A DNA stretch of 64,000 bases, taken from positions 2,232,001 to 2,296,000 of the forward strand of contig CP099850.1 of assembly GCA_030062745.1 (NCBI GenBank), given 5' to 3'. A program made the position numbers and the translations under genes. This DNA is from Capitulum mitella. Its lineage: Eukaryota; Arthropoda; Thecostraca; Pollicipedomorpha; Pollicipedidae. Position 1 is the stretch's first letter. The number at the start of each line of letters is the position of its first letter. Shown piece after piece: positions 38,401 to 52,100 of the stretch. The notes under the pieces are model-generated. The model did not search any database, had not been told where the DNA came from, and was given only the letters and a program-made list of their open reading frames with translations.

Positions 38401-40505
38401 CGGCGGCCGTCTCCGCCGCCGCGGCCGCCGCCGACGCCGCCGCCCGAGCCGGAGGCGGAGTCGGGCCGAACCGTGATTAACGTTTCGCGCCACGTGTCCG
38501 TGTGTTTTTCCGGCCGCCCCAGACGGCAGGCATGCAAGTAATTTATGGAGACATAGGAGAGGAGCGGGGACGGCGGCGCGTGGCAAATGATTCGACGTGG
38601 AGGGAGACTCGAGTGCTAATGGCGTTGATGTGGTCCCACTGTGTGTAGAAGCCTCGTCAGATTCCATATGGATACGGTGACTGAGAGCGGGGTTGTACTG
38701 GAATCATCGAAACTTATGGGCTGCGTAAGCCGGCAATTGGTAACAAATGTCGGCGCGGATTTGTGGAACGGCAGTCATTCCCTGCGTGTAAATCTGGCTC
38801 ACACCATCATCGCCAGCCATCATGTCGAACTGTCAGCTCAAAGCTCGGACTAGCACGGCTAGCGCAGCTGTGGCAGCCATTCCCGTCAGCCTCAGGAGCC
38901 CTGCATCAGACTCAGCCGGCCGCACAGGTTGCCCCCCGCCGCTGCTGTCGGCCTCTCGGCGGCAGCGGGACGGACGCCCGGCGCGGCCGGCGGACGGCCC
39001 GGCGCCGCGTTTGGACGCGCCGGCCGTCAGGCGGCGGATCAGAGCGAGCCGCTCCACCGACGCCGGGAGTCGCGACCGGAACGGCCGGCGCTGTCGCCGC
39101 GGACCGGGTGGTGTCCGACGCCGACTGACGATTACGGGAGACCACAGTCGACGCCACGGGCGCCGGCGGCCGCCGACGCGGCGCGTCGGACTAAACTCCG
39201 CTGACGCCCCCGGACTTCGTCGGCTTTGCGTCATCGACGCTGGACAATGTCGTCCGGAGGGACTTTCGAGGACGGCGGAGCAAATCCTTGTCGGCACCGG
39301 CTGGCACATGATAGCTCGGACTCAGTCATCTGGCGTCGATGAGATATTGGAATCAAGGTCCCGAGGGTGTCATTTGTAGATTTTATCCATGGATTCCATC
39401 GAAAGCCCCGTCCACCAGGTGCAGAGAGCTTCTTGTGATGGCTGGAACGGGTTCACTCAGTCAGGGATGACGCAGCCCTTCTGGGATATCAGACTCAACA
39501 CTGGCGCCACGGCCACACCGGCGCACCGATCCTTTCAGCTGACGTTGCCTTCGCGGATACACTCATCCGCCTCGGCTACGAATCCGGTTCATTACGTAAG
39601 ATCGCAGAGCTTAACATACGCGATCTGATCGGTTCGTGGAGATGGGTTGCATCACCAGGGTCTTGCATTGCCATGACCGTTGCGGTCAGAATTACGTTTT
39701 AGAGAATGCCCCACCATGGTCGACTTTTCATACATAAACTTCCCTTCCCTGAAAAATGTTGCTTGTTACGTTTTCAGCACTGATATTTCTGAAGGATGTT
39801 TAGACGCGTGAACAGTATTCTTTTTTTGTTTTAGACGGTTATTTTAGACAGTTCAACACTATATCCTGTAGTCATCCGTTGATATGAGGCATTTCTGCAG
39901 ATTTTCGTCGGCTTACCCACTCGCGATGTTGTGCAGCGTATGCAAATATTACACTGCTGAATTGGCCACCAGGAAAAATAGTGGAAAACTGTTTTGTAAC
40001 TCGATGAATGTGAAGGTTTGAGACATGATGCGCATTAGAATTAGCGTTTGATTACATGTATCAGCTTGACTTTCTGAGCTCAAAATACTTGTTAAAGGCC
40101 GATCATTGTGCACGGAGGAAGTCGATCATTACCTTTAAATTAGAGTGGGCGTTTCGTTGTGTCCTTAACGACGACGACTTGTGTTTGTCGTAGCTCGTTT
40201 GTCGTCGCTCTTTCCGTTTTCCATGGATTCTAGACGCTCGGGTACATTGCTCGACAACCCCCTCCTTTCCCGCTTTTTTTCCTCGCGTCCTCTCGTTCGC
40301 TGTTTGTCGCCGTTCATTTGTCTTTTCTTTTCTTCTTCCCTGCCCCTACCTCTCACTCCCTCTTCCTCCCGTCCCTCTCCCACTGCCTTTATCGCAGCAG
40401 CGGGCGCAGCGGGATGCAACGCTGCAGATTGGAGTGGCCCAGAGATTGATGTAGACCAGATGCAACCGACTACAGAGTGTTGCAGGGACAGCGCCATCAC
40501 CCTCT

Positions 40506-40508
<3 letters not shown>
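35481..40508 (+). other. Presumed intron 2, first part; no recognisable gene
   Basis: The stretch follows the exon 2 donor. It holds GC-rich blocks (35.7-36.5, 37.0-37.4, 38.1-38.5 and 38.9-39.3 kb), poly-C runs near 36785 and 38087, a G run near 38176, and AT-richer spacers (37.5-38.0, 39.6-40.2 kb). A sequence resembling a microexon (36599-36622) and an open frame at 39389-39628 followed by GTAAGA were examined; neither continues the exon 2 frame convincingly. It could equally contain unrelated intergenic DNA if the gene ends in a short exon that I missed. Confidence 0.35.

Positions 40509-40562
<54 letters not shown>
40509..40562. repeat. CT dinucleotide repeat
   Basis: About 27 CT units lie inside the presumed intron 2, in the same strand orientation as the longer tract 560 bases further on. 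Confidence 0.97.
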
Positions 40563-40565
<3 letters not shown>

Positions 40566-41120
40566 TTCTTTCTCTTTCCCTTTTTCCTTCCCCTTGCCTC
40601 ATGCCGGCCGTTAGCTGATGCTCCAGATTTAACGATGTTCTCGGTTTTGATATTCCCTGGGGTGCCGAGAGTTCACGTTTTCTATTCTCCCCCAGTCCGT
40701 ATTCATGCCGCATTTCAAAGGGGACACATTCAGAACTGTTTTTTCCCCATATTGATGAATTGTTACCGCATGCCAACGCAGGAGCCGATTCTGAACTACT
40801 CTTAGTTTTCCGTGTAAGGCTATCATTTTGCCGTCCTGTTTGTAGGGCATTTGAACCACGGCCTGCCGCCATTTGGCTCGTTGTGTCAGACTTGTCCGCT
40901 CTGCACTCTGCCGTGTTGCCACAATGGCCGCTTCGGCATGTTGCCACAGAGCCAACACTCAATCCGGGCGTGCGCGGCGTCGATCGTGCCTCGCGCCTCG
41001 GCCTGGCCCAAATTGGCGGTAATTGAATGTAAATGGAGAAGGAAGCGGCGGCACCGATCTGGCGGAAGGCGGCACTGTGAAGCGGCGCTGTGATTGAGCG
41101 GTTGTCGCGGCGGCCGGTCT

Positions 41121-41360
<240 letters not shown>

Positions 41361-41490
41361 CCCCCTCCCTCCCTCCCTCCCTCTCTCCCTCCCTCCCTCC
41401 TTCTCTCTTCCTCTCTCTCCCTCTCTCTCCCCTCTATTATAATACTCCCTCTGTCTCACTCTCTCTGTCTTCCTCTCCTTTAGGAGTACC

Positions 41491-44230
41491 TAAGTCTGTG
41501 CGGTTGCATTGCCTTCCTTTGCCGGTCCTAGTTCTTCGCCCGGTGCTAATTCAGGACTCAAACGACATTCGGAGGAAGTCAGGGAAGTGGCAACAGTACC
41601 ACCAGTCGTAGCTCTGATTCAACTGGGCTCTGGAAGGAGATGAACACGCGTGCGCGGTAGGGAACAGCCGAACTCTGACGTTTACTCCTCATAGATCAGC
41701 GTTCGCGACGGACACGACCGCAGGCCGGACGGAATCAGCGCGTGCGCCGTTGCGAAACACTCGCTAACGACCCCGAGATTTCATCTCCGACCGTCCTCGT
41801 CAAACGCGCGGACGTCGGCCTGATCTGGTGGTCTTGCCCAAGCCCCGTAAATCCCAATCAGCGGCCAATACTCCGCTGTCGGCGCTGACGTCACCGGCGA
41901 CTGCAGGACGCCGACGGCGTGAGAGGGCGGACGACGGGCGGCTGCGGCCACCGCTGGTCACGCACTCACGCACTCCGGCCCGCCGGCTGAGACGATCAAT
42001 AGCCGGCGAGGCGCGGCGGCCGGCCGCCCGCCGGCCGACCGGCGGAGATGAGGGAGCGACGCCGGCCGCGGCCGCTCCGCCGGCGGCGTTCTCCCGTCAG
42101 GCCGGGCGGCGCCTGTTTTACCTGTGCTGTGAGGAGCCGAGAGGCAGCGCTGGTGGCTGTGCCGGCGCTCTCGCTCCTGCATGGCTGCAGCCTTCTCCGA
42201 ACTCTGCGACCAGGACGTCCCGTGGCCGTCCCGTGCCGCGGCCCGTAAATCTCACGGCGTCACGAAGCGGCGTCGTAAAGTCGTCGGGCGGTCCGGCCCG
42301 GGGGTGCAGCGACGTGCCGTGGTCTGCGGCGCCCCGCGTCCCTCCCGGCCCAGCCGCCTCTTCCCGGGCTGGTCGGGGGCCGCTGCGTGTTGCCGCAGCG
42401 TCAGGTTCTGTCTCTGTCAATACCGGCTGGCGCCGGTGTGGCCAGAGACAACAGGGACGGCCAGTGACTAATTTCCTCCTGGGAGCGAGGGTAACCCGAC
42501 GCTGCCGCAGCGGACGCGTGCGATGCTGGCATTGGAGGACATGACGCTCGAAAAGATCGCTTGTTTATGCCCTGGGCCATGATCTTGACCTGCTTCCGGC
42601 CACGCGACCAGGCAGGAGCCAGGAGCTTGTCTGAGTGACGGGTAGGACGGTGCGCGGTGGACAGGGGCTGTAGAGGTGGATAAACCGTAAGGTTCGGATG
42701 TTGCAGGAATGCATTGGGGCTGTGGAGGTGAGCAAAGTGTAGGCCGACGGCGGCGCTCATCACAGAGACCGGCCACAAACATGGCCGTAAACTTTATTGC
42801 CGAGGGCTGTGTGTGACCACCGGCCTGGCACATTGCCGGGCGAGGGGAAGGGAGAACGGTGACCATTTGCAGGCCCGGCAAAGCCAAGCTGACTGGACAA
42901 GCGGTGTGGCGCCGAAACGTGCGACACACACCCAAGACCTGCGTCAGACGTTTGTTAGTTGGCAAACCCAGTCCTCACTCCGTGTCACAAATGCTCTTCA
43001 GTACTTTCTGGTGTTGTCTTTACAAATTTTTGAAAAAGGGTTTTCTGAAAAGAGATGGCTGACATTGTCTGGAAATCCTTTGGCCATGGTACAGACAATC
43101 ATTTTGCGCTGCATCCCATCGCCACCATCAAGTCGATGTACGCTGGCGCTGATGATGCATTCAGACTTGTACTGTCGGAGGTACCAACAACGTAACCTGA
43201 CTTTGGGGCCTCTCCTGACTATTTGCATCATCTCCAGTGCTTTTACACGCTGTCGGTAGACGCCACACAGTGTATCCGATGCTTTGCAGCTTGTTTGTAA
43301 TTTGCAGCGGTGTTTGCTCGGGGTCCATTGTGGATGCTACAACGGCATTTTCTGACACTTTGCGCCGGATTTATCGGCGATAACCATAATTGATCGTGGC
43401 GGCCGACGTACACGACCAGGGCCACCATTTTGCGGAAATTGCCGTTGTCTCCGCCGTTAAATACTGCTGCTTCCTGAGATCGCATACGGCGTTTGATCAG
43501 TGGCGCCATTCGCCTGGGGCTCTTCCATCACTGCCGCCGCTCGCGACAATCGGAGCCGCTCCTCTCCCCATAGGCTGAGCTCGGCACGCCGCCGCGGCGG
43601 CCCGCCAGAAAATCAATGTCTGCAAGCGGCCGACCCCATCCGTCACGCGCCGGCCCAGTTGTCGACGCGCCCTTGTGCGCCGGCCTCTCCCCGGCCGGCC
43701 CCTGTGTAGCCGCAGGGCGGGTCCCCGGCCGCCATTGTTGCCTCTGGGGCCGCCGGCGATGTCGCCGAGGAGTGACGCAGCGGATGGCCTTCGAACACCC
43801 CACCCACCAGTCGGAATTCGGTGACAAAGGAGTCTCAGTCTCCGGGGACGGGCTGCGGGGTCGCTAGCGGGCCGGTGGACCCATTTTTCTGCGCACGGCC
43901 ATCGAGAAAACTTTTACGACGGCTGATGCTTGTGTGCAGGGCCAACTTTTACGAAATAGTGTAGCCCACCATTTGCCGCTAAACGGAGGACCAAGTTGTT
44001 GATGTCGGTAGTGACAGTTCAGTCCGGGGGACCGGCACGGGCCGGGACCGGCCTGGACCGGCGAGCGCCAGTTGTTGGCGACTGATGCCGGACGCCGGAC
44101 GCGTGCCGGTCTCTCTCTCGCTGCCGCCGGCATTAGGCGCTGTTTGTGGAAATAATCGATGCGGCTGTTTGCTCGCGGCCGCGGCGGACTCCGTGGCGGT
44201 GTCCATCTGGCGACCGGCGGCCGTGGCGCT
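41491..44230. other. Gene-free stretch within presumed intron 2
   Basis: The DNA is CpG-rich at 41.7-42.5 and 43.5-43.9 kb. The long frame at 41828-42544 is Arg/Ala/Pro-rich with an equally open antisense and no domain. Nothing is recognised. Confidence 0.3.
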
Positions 44231-44665
44231 GCGTGATGGAGCGGCGGCGGCAGAACCGCGTCAGAGCAGAGACGTAGCAGAACTGCGCCGACATAACGTC
44301 GGCAACAGCGCTGCGGCAGAACAGGACCGAGGTAAAGAGCATCTAGGGGAACAGAACTGCAGAGACAGAGCTTCGGTGGCAGAACTGCGAGAAGACAGAA
44401 CTTCGGCGACAGAGCCGCGGCAGAACAGGACCGAGGCAAAGAGCATCGGGGGGAACAGAACTGCAGAGGCAGAGCTTCGGTGGCAGAATTGCGGCAGAGC
44501 AGAACTGCGAGCAGACAGAACTTCGGCGACAGAGCTGCGGCAGAATAGGACCGAGGCAAAGCGCATCTGCGGGAACAGAAATGCAGGGACAGAGCTTCGG
44601 TGGCAGAACTGCGGCAGAGCAGAACTGCGGTGTCAGAGCTTCGGCGGCAGACCTGCAGTGACGGA
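44231..44665. repeat. Minisatellite built on a 16-bp unit with a 104-120-bp higher period
   Basis: Short units like gcagaactgcggcaga recur throughout. A longer block beginning accgagg (44326, 44430, 44550) repeats at 104 and then 120 bp; the difference of 16 equals one short unit. The Cys/Leu/Ser-rich antisense frames follow from the repeat. Confidence 0.85.
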
Positions 44666-47600
44666 GTCCGGTATTCGCGGAACTGTCCAGAGTCGCTGTT
44701 TACGCGAGTGATGGCCGAGCTTGTTTTGGTTGTCGCTCGTCATAACTACGAAATTAGGACACGTCAGCTCATGATCCATTCATTTATTTTCTTGTTCGTT
44801 GCTTCTTAATGCGTAGATAGTTACGCTGCCCAGCTAAGTAGTCGACCTTGGTTCTGACTTCTCGTAAAATCGTACAATTTTTCGCAGCACGTACGGTTAA
44901 AAGTAATTATGATTTTCCGCAAGATGAGAAGAAAAGACAGTTCGGGGATACAGGAAGCGTGCTTTATTCTTCATTTCTTTATTGTTCCGGGCGGCAAACC
45001 GGGAAGTCTCCCGCCGGATTCCAGCGTTGTACCCAAGTGTTTTTCTGGGCCGAGATGTTTCGTTAGTCGTGTGATGAATCTGTTGCCTTTGTTTCGGCAT
45101 TTGTAACGTCTCCGTGCGTTTGCCATCGATTGGTCTCGTACAACTGTCTTGCAGTTTTTGTTTTAGTTGTGACTTCCCGCTAGCCTCTTGTTGCGGTTTT
45201 GGACTGACAGGATGTGACCAAGGATGGAACTTCTCGAAAATGATTGGGAGGCAAATGAGATTTTTAAACCCACGCTTTCCAGGCAACGCCCAAAGGATCC
45301 ATGTTAAATCTCTGCAATTAGGAGGAGGGGCACGTGACCCTGCAAAGTATATTCAAGTTCCGTCCCTGGTCGTCACGTGCTCCGCTGCCGTGGCTGATTC
45401 CTGATCTGGGCGCAGGTAGGTAGATTGTTGTGACCTATGCCGCGCCCCCGTGCGGTACTGAACAGGTGTATCGCATTGCCTGTTACTCCGCATCTCATGC
45501 TGGCTCCGGAATGGATGCGGTATCGTGCGAGCACCACTCTGCCTCGTGCCGACCTCTGGGTGGGCGTGGCGTGACCCGCCGGGCACTCCTGACCTTCAGA
45601 GCCGACCCCGCCCAGTTCCGGCCCGCCGAGTGCCTTCATCGACTCCGACGCGACGCTAACGACCCGTCGACGCCGGCCGAGTCATTAGCACCTGCCGCGC
45701 ACGGCAGCGGCCGGGCCCGGCCGTCGGCGGCGACGGAGGTCTGAACTGGTCCGGATGTGAGCCGTGGCCGGCACCGGGACCTGGCTTGGGTCATGGAGCA
45801 AAGGCTTGGTATTGGGCAGGCTGAGGAGGCTCTTAGCATGCTAGATCGGTTCCGAAAGAGATGAGGTACTTTTGAGGGTGCTGAGGTGGTGCGGAGGGTG
45901 CTGACACGCTGCTGACGGCGGTGGGTTTCGTGGAGGCTGCTGGAGCGGTCAGGAGGATGCTGAGATTGTGCAGCGTGAGCTGATGGTTATTGGGTTATTC
46001 ATCGACTCTCTCTATTGCCAGGGTCATTTCGCGTTTCAGCCTCCCACGTCGGTTGTCGCCGGGAACGGCGAAGTGTTGCAGAGCGAGATGGCGTGGTACG
46101 GTGGGGGCCGGCCGGACGCCGAATGAGATGACGAGACGGCTCTTGGACGGCCGGCCCGGTCATAAGGCAGCTGAGAGAACGCTTGAAAGGTGACGCACCT
46201 CCGCCGGCCTGTCGGACGTGCTCGCCTGGCGGGAGCGGAACCGCAGCCGCCGCGCTGGCTAGCTCTGCGCCCCCGAGATCTGCCCCGGAGCCGCCGGCTG
46301 TGCCAGCTCCCATCTCGATGGCTCGGCCGTCAGCGCGGGCTGACGTACCGCCGCCGGCCGCGGCGTTCGGGGACGGGGAGACGGAGAGAGAGACGACGGA
46401 TGTCTCGGAGCCCGGCATCCCTGAGGTCTCGTCCGCAGGCAGTAGTCGAGAATCTGGTGTCTCGGGAGACTGACAGCGACACGGCCAAACGTAGGAGAGC
46501 TTCTGTTGAGGGCAGGGCTACTTGTCTATGATGGAACCTCGGCGACGAGTTTATATCAATACATGTATTAAAGATGGCTCTGAATTGGAGATGTCAATCA
46601 AAAATGTCATAATCCCACGGGAGGCCTGTGTTGGCAAGAGGTTGTGCCAGCAACCAGATAACCGATTTTCCTAGGATATGCCATATTTTCGTGCCACCCG
46701 TGGCCATATTCTGGAAGTGTCATCGTCACAATGGTGGTTCCAGTCGGTCATGTCACGCGGCGCAGAGCTATTGGACGCGGCGATCGCGATACAGCCGGGC
46801 AATCCACTAGCCTTTTTATTTGCCGGCGCTAGGCATCTCTAAACGTGCCCCATGCGATTGGCCGTCCTGTTCTCATTGGCCGGCGGTCGCGGCTCGTAAA
46901 CAACTCGAAACGACCGGTCATTTCTCACCGAGGCCGCCGGGGGGAGGAGGGGGTGGGGCGGCGCGAGTCGCGGGCGGCTGCTCGGGATCTGGCAGCCCGG
47001 CAGGGTAATCTGGCAGCCGCGCGGCGCGTCACGGCCGGGCGGCGCCGCTGATTGGAAGTTGGAGCCCGTCCCGAGACGGAAAACAGCTGTAGCCGGCGCG
47101 ATAACGAGATGGCGATGATTGGTCGGGGCGCTCGGCCGGCCACCGATCGTCCGAACACGGCCGCGGAGGTTACAGCTGTCGCGAGCGGGCGCCGGCCGGC
47201 CGGGCCGCCGGCTCCTCGTCCGCCGTCCGACCGGGAGGCGGCACAACTGTTCCATAGGGATCGCGTCCGTCGGACGAGGCGGCAGCCGCGGCGCGCGGCT
47301 CCGGTCTCTGGTCCGACGACGATCGGTCAGCGTCAGAGCCGCGGCAAGTTCGGACCGAGGGAGCAGGAGCTTAGCGCCGAGGCCGACAGGTTGCTGCATT
47401 TGTGTCGTTCGTAAACGGATGAGAACCGTTGTCTGTGTCGAAGCGCCGGGAGGGAGTGGGTAGCGCATGTTCGGAGCCCACTCCGACGACGAAGCGGGCC
47501 GCCGTATGGCCTGCTGCAGCAGACCAGCATTCGACCATGAACTCTGCACCCCTGTACGGAATGAGCAGCCGTCAGTGGATGTAGATAGTGGGAACGGACG

Positions 47601-49068
47601 GATCATGCCGTACTCTTTTGGCTCCGTCTCTGCCGGATGTGACACGAGCGCAGGGTTCACCCATCGCGTCTCACGAGCCGGCGCGTGGCGCTGCCTCGCC
47701 TCTGGGTCGAGGACGCACACGGCGACGCCGCGCGGCGCCACCTCAGGCGGAGACGCTCTGACCCGGCCGACATTTCCCGCCGACGTCCGAGGCCATCCGT
47801 CCTCTGTCGCGGGGCCGCCGCGACGCCGGGGTCGCCGATTCGTAATCAGGTTAGCCGCGCCTGATGCCAGCCGAGCCCGCGCCCGACGGCCGTACCTAGA
47901 GACAGATGCACCCGGCCGGTCTCCCGCTGGCGCGCGAGCGAGCGTGCGGCCGCGCACGCACGCTCGGCGGCGCTCTTTGTGCGTACGCGTAACGTTCGTC
48001 TCTTGAAGCGCGGCGGCGCTTTTCAGAGCGCGCTGTGATCGGTGAACCGGAAACTCGACCTGGACAGGCTGATGGACTGGGTGCGTTCTGGATGCTGATG
48101 CGACCCGGGACTATGTTTCGGGGCTGTCACCCTCACTTGGGCGCGGGACCGTTCGGGAGGTGGGTCCCGGTCCCCCTGCCGGCTCACAGAACAGGGTAGG
48201 GGCGGGGGATATTGCCTGATGATACTTCACCGTGTCTGTATGGCAGAAGTGGGAATAAAGACACGTCCGCGTGCTCGCACAGTTTAAAGGATGGGATTTC
48301 GCATTCTCAGATGGAAAGCGGAATGAAGCGACGTCATTTAGGCTGGTTAATTGACACTATCGGATTCGTGGCAGAATGGATGGTTGGTTTTGTACCATGT
48401 ACTCCAATGCAGAAAGGACACAAATTAATTAACGGCACGTTGCACTGGATCGTTTAGGTTCGCATGGAAAGAAGCCCGCATATGGAGGCAAAGTAACCTA
48501 GGACAGGCGTGAAACATGATACAGCCGGGCGCAGTGAGGCGTTGACCGTTGACCAGAAACACGTGACGAGGTTGTAAAGGCGTCAGTTGCGGCTGGCTAG
48601 AGATTCTATCCGAGCATCCGAATGGTTACTCGCTTTATGACGCGTAAACTAAGACACGAATGAAGAGAAAAACCGGTTGGCAGACCGACTAAGGCACTCA
48701 CAGGGTCAATTGTTTGCGGATTATAAAGCTGTTAACTAAGAGGAATAATCAAAACTTTGGCATGTAGTTCCGGCTAGACAGAGGAGGTAAAATTAAGTGA
48801 TTAAGTATGGAAAAGGGACATAATATGTTGAGGCCTGAACAACTTAATCTTATGAAAGGAAGTCATTAGGAAATATAGTCGCCGTTTCGTCTGCGTACAA
48901 TGAATCTTAACATGCCGGGTGAGACTGAAGCTTGGACTTAACACGTCACCCACTGTACTGTCACGTGGACAGCGCCATCCGGGACCATCGCTCTGCGCCT
49001 CTCCTCGGGCCCCGTTCACCGAGAGGTGCGGCCGGTTCACCGCTGCACGGCCGATTGATGACTTCACG
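44666..49068. other. Stretch without a recognised intact gene; possible retroelement debris
   Basis: Frames at 45745-46480 weakly resemble broken gag (see findings). CpG-rich DNA at 46.9-47.95 kb contains the longest - strand frame of the window (46839-47957), which has no domain and an open antisense. A 10-bp-arm hairpin lies at 47939-47966. The remainder to 49.0 kb is AT-balanced and empty. Confidence 0.3.

Positions 49069-49107
<39 letters not shown>
49069..49107. repeat. Homopolymer of 39 C
   Basis: An uninterrupted C run, with GC-rich DNA on the right side. It can form an i-motif or G-quadruplex and is prone to length error in sequencing. Confidence 0.95.
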
Positions 49108-49111
<4 letters not shown>

Positions 49112-52100
49112 TGGCCGCTCGGTAAGACCGGTCCGGCCGCGTGCCAGACGGCCCGGCGCGGCCGGCCTGCGTCCGTTTTATGGGGCATCGGTCCAGAGCA
49201 GCCCGGCAGCCGGCCACCGCAGCCTCAGCGGCAGACTGTTTGGCGGCCGGCGTAGGTGCCCCCTCGTTCCCCTCGCGGCCTGCCGACTTCAGGAGATCTC
49301 CGCTGAGGAGGGGCCATCTCTGCTCACCGGCCCGTGGTCTCCCCGTTATCTGGCAAGATGCTGGTAGTCGGATTGGTGTTGAGGGAACCGGCTGGAGAAG
49401 ACCAGTTTTTGGCTCGCCCGGTTGGGACTGGTTGGAGCCCGCTCATGATCCGAAAGGTGGATCGCCGTCAGTTTGCTTGTTCTAGATCTGAAGGCTTTCA
49501 ATAGGCTGTCCTAGTTTCGGAGAAAATATAAGAAAGAACTGCTGCGGTTTTAATTTTGATGCGAGATAGAAATGGATACGCCATGTAAGTGTATGAAAGC
49601 AGTGTAACGTTTCACGTCACGGCTTGCCACGCTTTGTGACAAGGGTCACACTGGTCTGACCACAAACATCCCATTGTCCTCGACGTACGGCCCTCACCCT
49701 TCCAGCCTTGACGGCAACTCTGATGAACTCGTCGGTTCCGTCCGGCCAGTTTTGTGACGGGCTCGTGGTCGGCACGCAAGAGTGCTCGCACAAGGTCAGC
49801 AGCGTACGGCCGGTGCTGCAGGGCGCGTTTGTCTTTCGAGTCACCCTCGATGAAACTCAGGTGGGAGATGACCCAGACTGGAGGCGACCCGGATCCTCAC
49901 TACGTCCGCATTGCCACCTGGCGCCTCTCTGCACGGATCAGCGAAGCACCGTTCTAAGACGTCCGCAATCCCGTTCCTGGGCCGTTCCGGCACCTGCTGC
50001 AAAGTTCCGTGGACTCTGCGGTGGCCGGCGACCACATGCTCGGACCGCGGTCCCCACGCGTGGCTGGCGGCGGAGCGGCGCCGTCCCCGAGCAGCTCCTC
50101 GTTCCGCTGCTCCGTCACCCGGAAACACCCTGCGCCGGAATGCCGGACCGCCCGCCGCGGCGCGGCCGGCGTCTGCGGAGAACGAGCCGCGCCCCTCCCG
50201 TGTACACCCGCCTCCCTCCTACGGACTGTCCCGTTCCTCCCATGTACGCCTGTCTCCCTCCCGTGCACGTTTCCGTTTGTCCCGCGTACTGCACCGTCCC
50301 AACCGTGTGCGCTTGCGTACCTCTCGTGTACGCCCGCCTCCTGTGTGCACTGCTGGCCCTGCCACATGCGCCTGCGTACCTCCGGTGTACGCCGACCTGC
50401 CTCGAGCGTCCCGCAACAGCGCCGCCGCCGTCTGCTGCGGGCGACGTGCCACCGCCAGGCATTGTAGAGCACTGTTGGGCACTGTCCGGCTCTGAGACAG
50501 CTGCATTCTATAACAACGCCGTTTTGAACCTGAGCATTGAGTCCTTTCCCGGCATTAGAACCTCAGGAACAAAATATCAAATTCCATGTTTTTTTCTTCT
50601 TTATCGCAGGTTAGTACACCGCGCTGAGCGCTGACCACTGCACCAATTTTTTTTGACATACATCCACCAGTTCTGTTGTAATAATAGACTACCAGTTTAC
50701 TATAATTTCAAGGACTTCTTCGTGCAACGTCTAACAGTTAAGACATGAAAGCAAACAAATATAGAGTGCTCCGAGATGACACCCAGATAATTTTGCCACT
50801 GCAGTCTGGCCCTCCTGCACCTTGCCCTACCCCCCTCCATGATCCGTCGCCCCTGCGCTCCAGCCCGTCCGTTTGGCTTCCATACCGGCGGACAGTCGCC
50901 AGGGGTCGCTGGTTCCCAAACGGCCCAGGAGCGGCGTTCACCTGTGGCTGCGTCATTTTCACCTCCATAAAGATGCTGTCCCTGTGCTAAACGTGCTTAA
51001 CAGCTATCAATATCGGCACAGTTTTATTTGAGCCGTAGGGATCGATGCAGCACGTGATGTTATGCATTGGCTGGTCGGCTGTTTTCCGAACTGTGCATTG
51101 AGACGTTTCGTTTGGTCACGAAATGCTGTTCATCACCATATTTATTCAGCGGATACCCTGATTTCGTGCTTACATGGGCATGCTACGTGGAATGTCTGGA
51201 ATGTTTGAGTGCTTTCCTGCAAATGTGTGCATGTAAGCACGCGGGACTTATCGTAAATAATGTAATGTGCCAATTTCCATCACAACAGAACAACTACAGA
51301 CATTTGCCAAGCACCAAAGAAATAATGCATTGCATGAAGGCAATTTGCAGGACCAAATAGGACATGAAGCCTGCTGCATCCGTGGCGTTGGCCTATATCA
51401 GCCGAATTCGTGAACCGATGGCGGCTGACGTCACATCACGCCAGTCGACTGTCGGGCCGCATCAGTCACGCCCTTTCCTGACGTCGGGACCCTGCGGCTG
51501 GGGAGGCTGATGTGACCGTAACGTGAGGCGAGGTGACCCGACCACGTGGCGGGCCGCCTGTTCCGGTGTCGAAGTGACGATCGGTCAGACGCCTCCCCGT
51601 GTCCTCAGCGTCTCCGCCGCGTCACAGAGAACAGAGCGGCGGGCAGGGGGCAGGGGGCAGGAAGCAGAGCGAAAGACTGTCTCCCAATGGCAGTCGATCT
51701 GTGCAAGTGCGGGCTTGATATTTTGTGAAATGACTGATGGGCCCTTAGAGCCTGCCGAAAGCGTATCTTCTCCATTCTGCATCGGATGTGGGGCGCTTAA
51801 TTTTGTCTGATGCAGTTTTTGAAAATGGTCATTTTTTACCAAGAAAATACTGTGGGTGCATCCCGGATAATCCATGTTTTATCTAAATGGTGCATTTAGT
51901 TTTGTTCCAAAGTATTGCAACTTAACTTAGAAATGCATTCTATGATAGTGTCACTAACTTTTTTTTATTGCGCAACTATCATACCTATTTGCAGCCCAAT
52001 TTTTAGAGCTCCTTCTGGCCCACAGCACTGGTGGTACTAAACCTTACATTTGTGGGGCTCAAATTCATATCATTGGAGTTCGGGCTCTATTGAAAAAAAC

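Noticed and set aside
39389-39628. 79-codon + strand frame with an internal GTAAGA donor-like site
   Set aside because: No acceptor in the right phase to join exon 2, and no recognised domain.
46839-47957. Longest - strand open frame (372 codons)
   Set aside because: It is Arg/Pro/Ala-rich, contains no domain, and the other strand is open as well; stop codons are rare in this CpG-rich DNA.
50770-50810. GTGTCATCTCGG / CAGTGGC motifs resembling a DNA-transposon end
   Set aside because: No partner inverted repeat was found within 1 kb.
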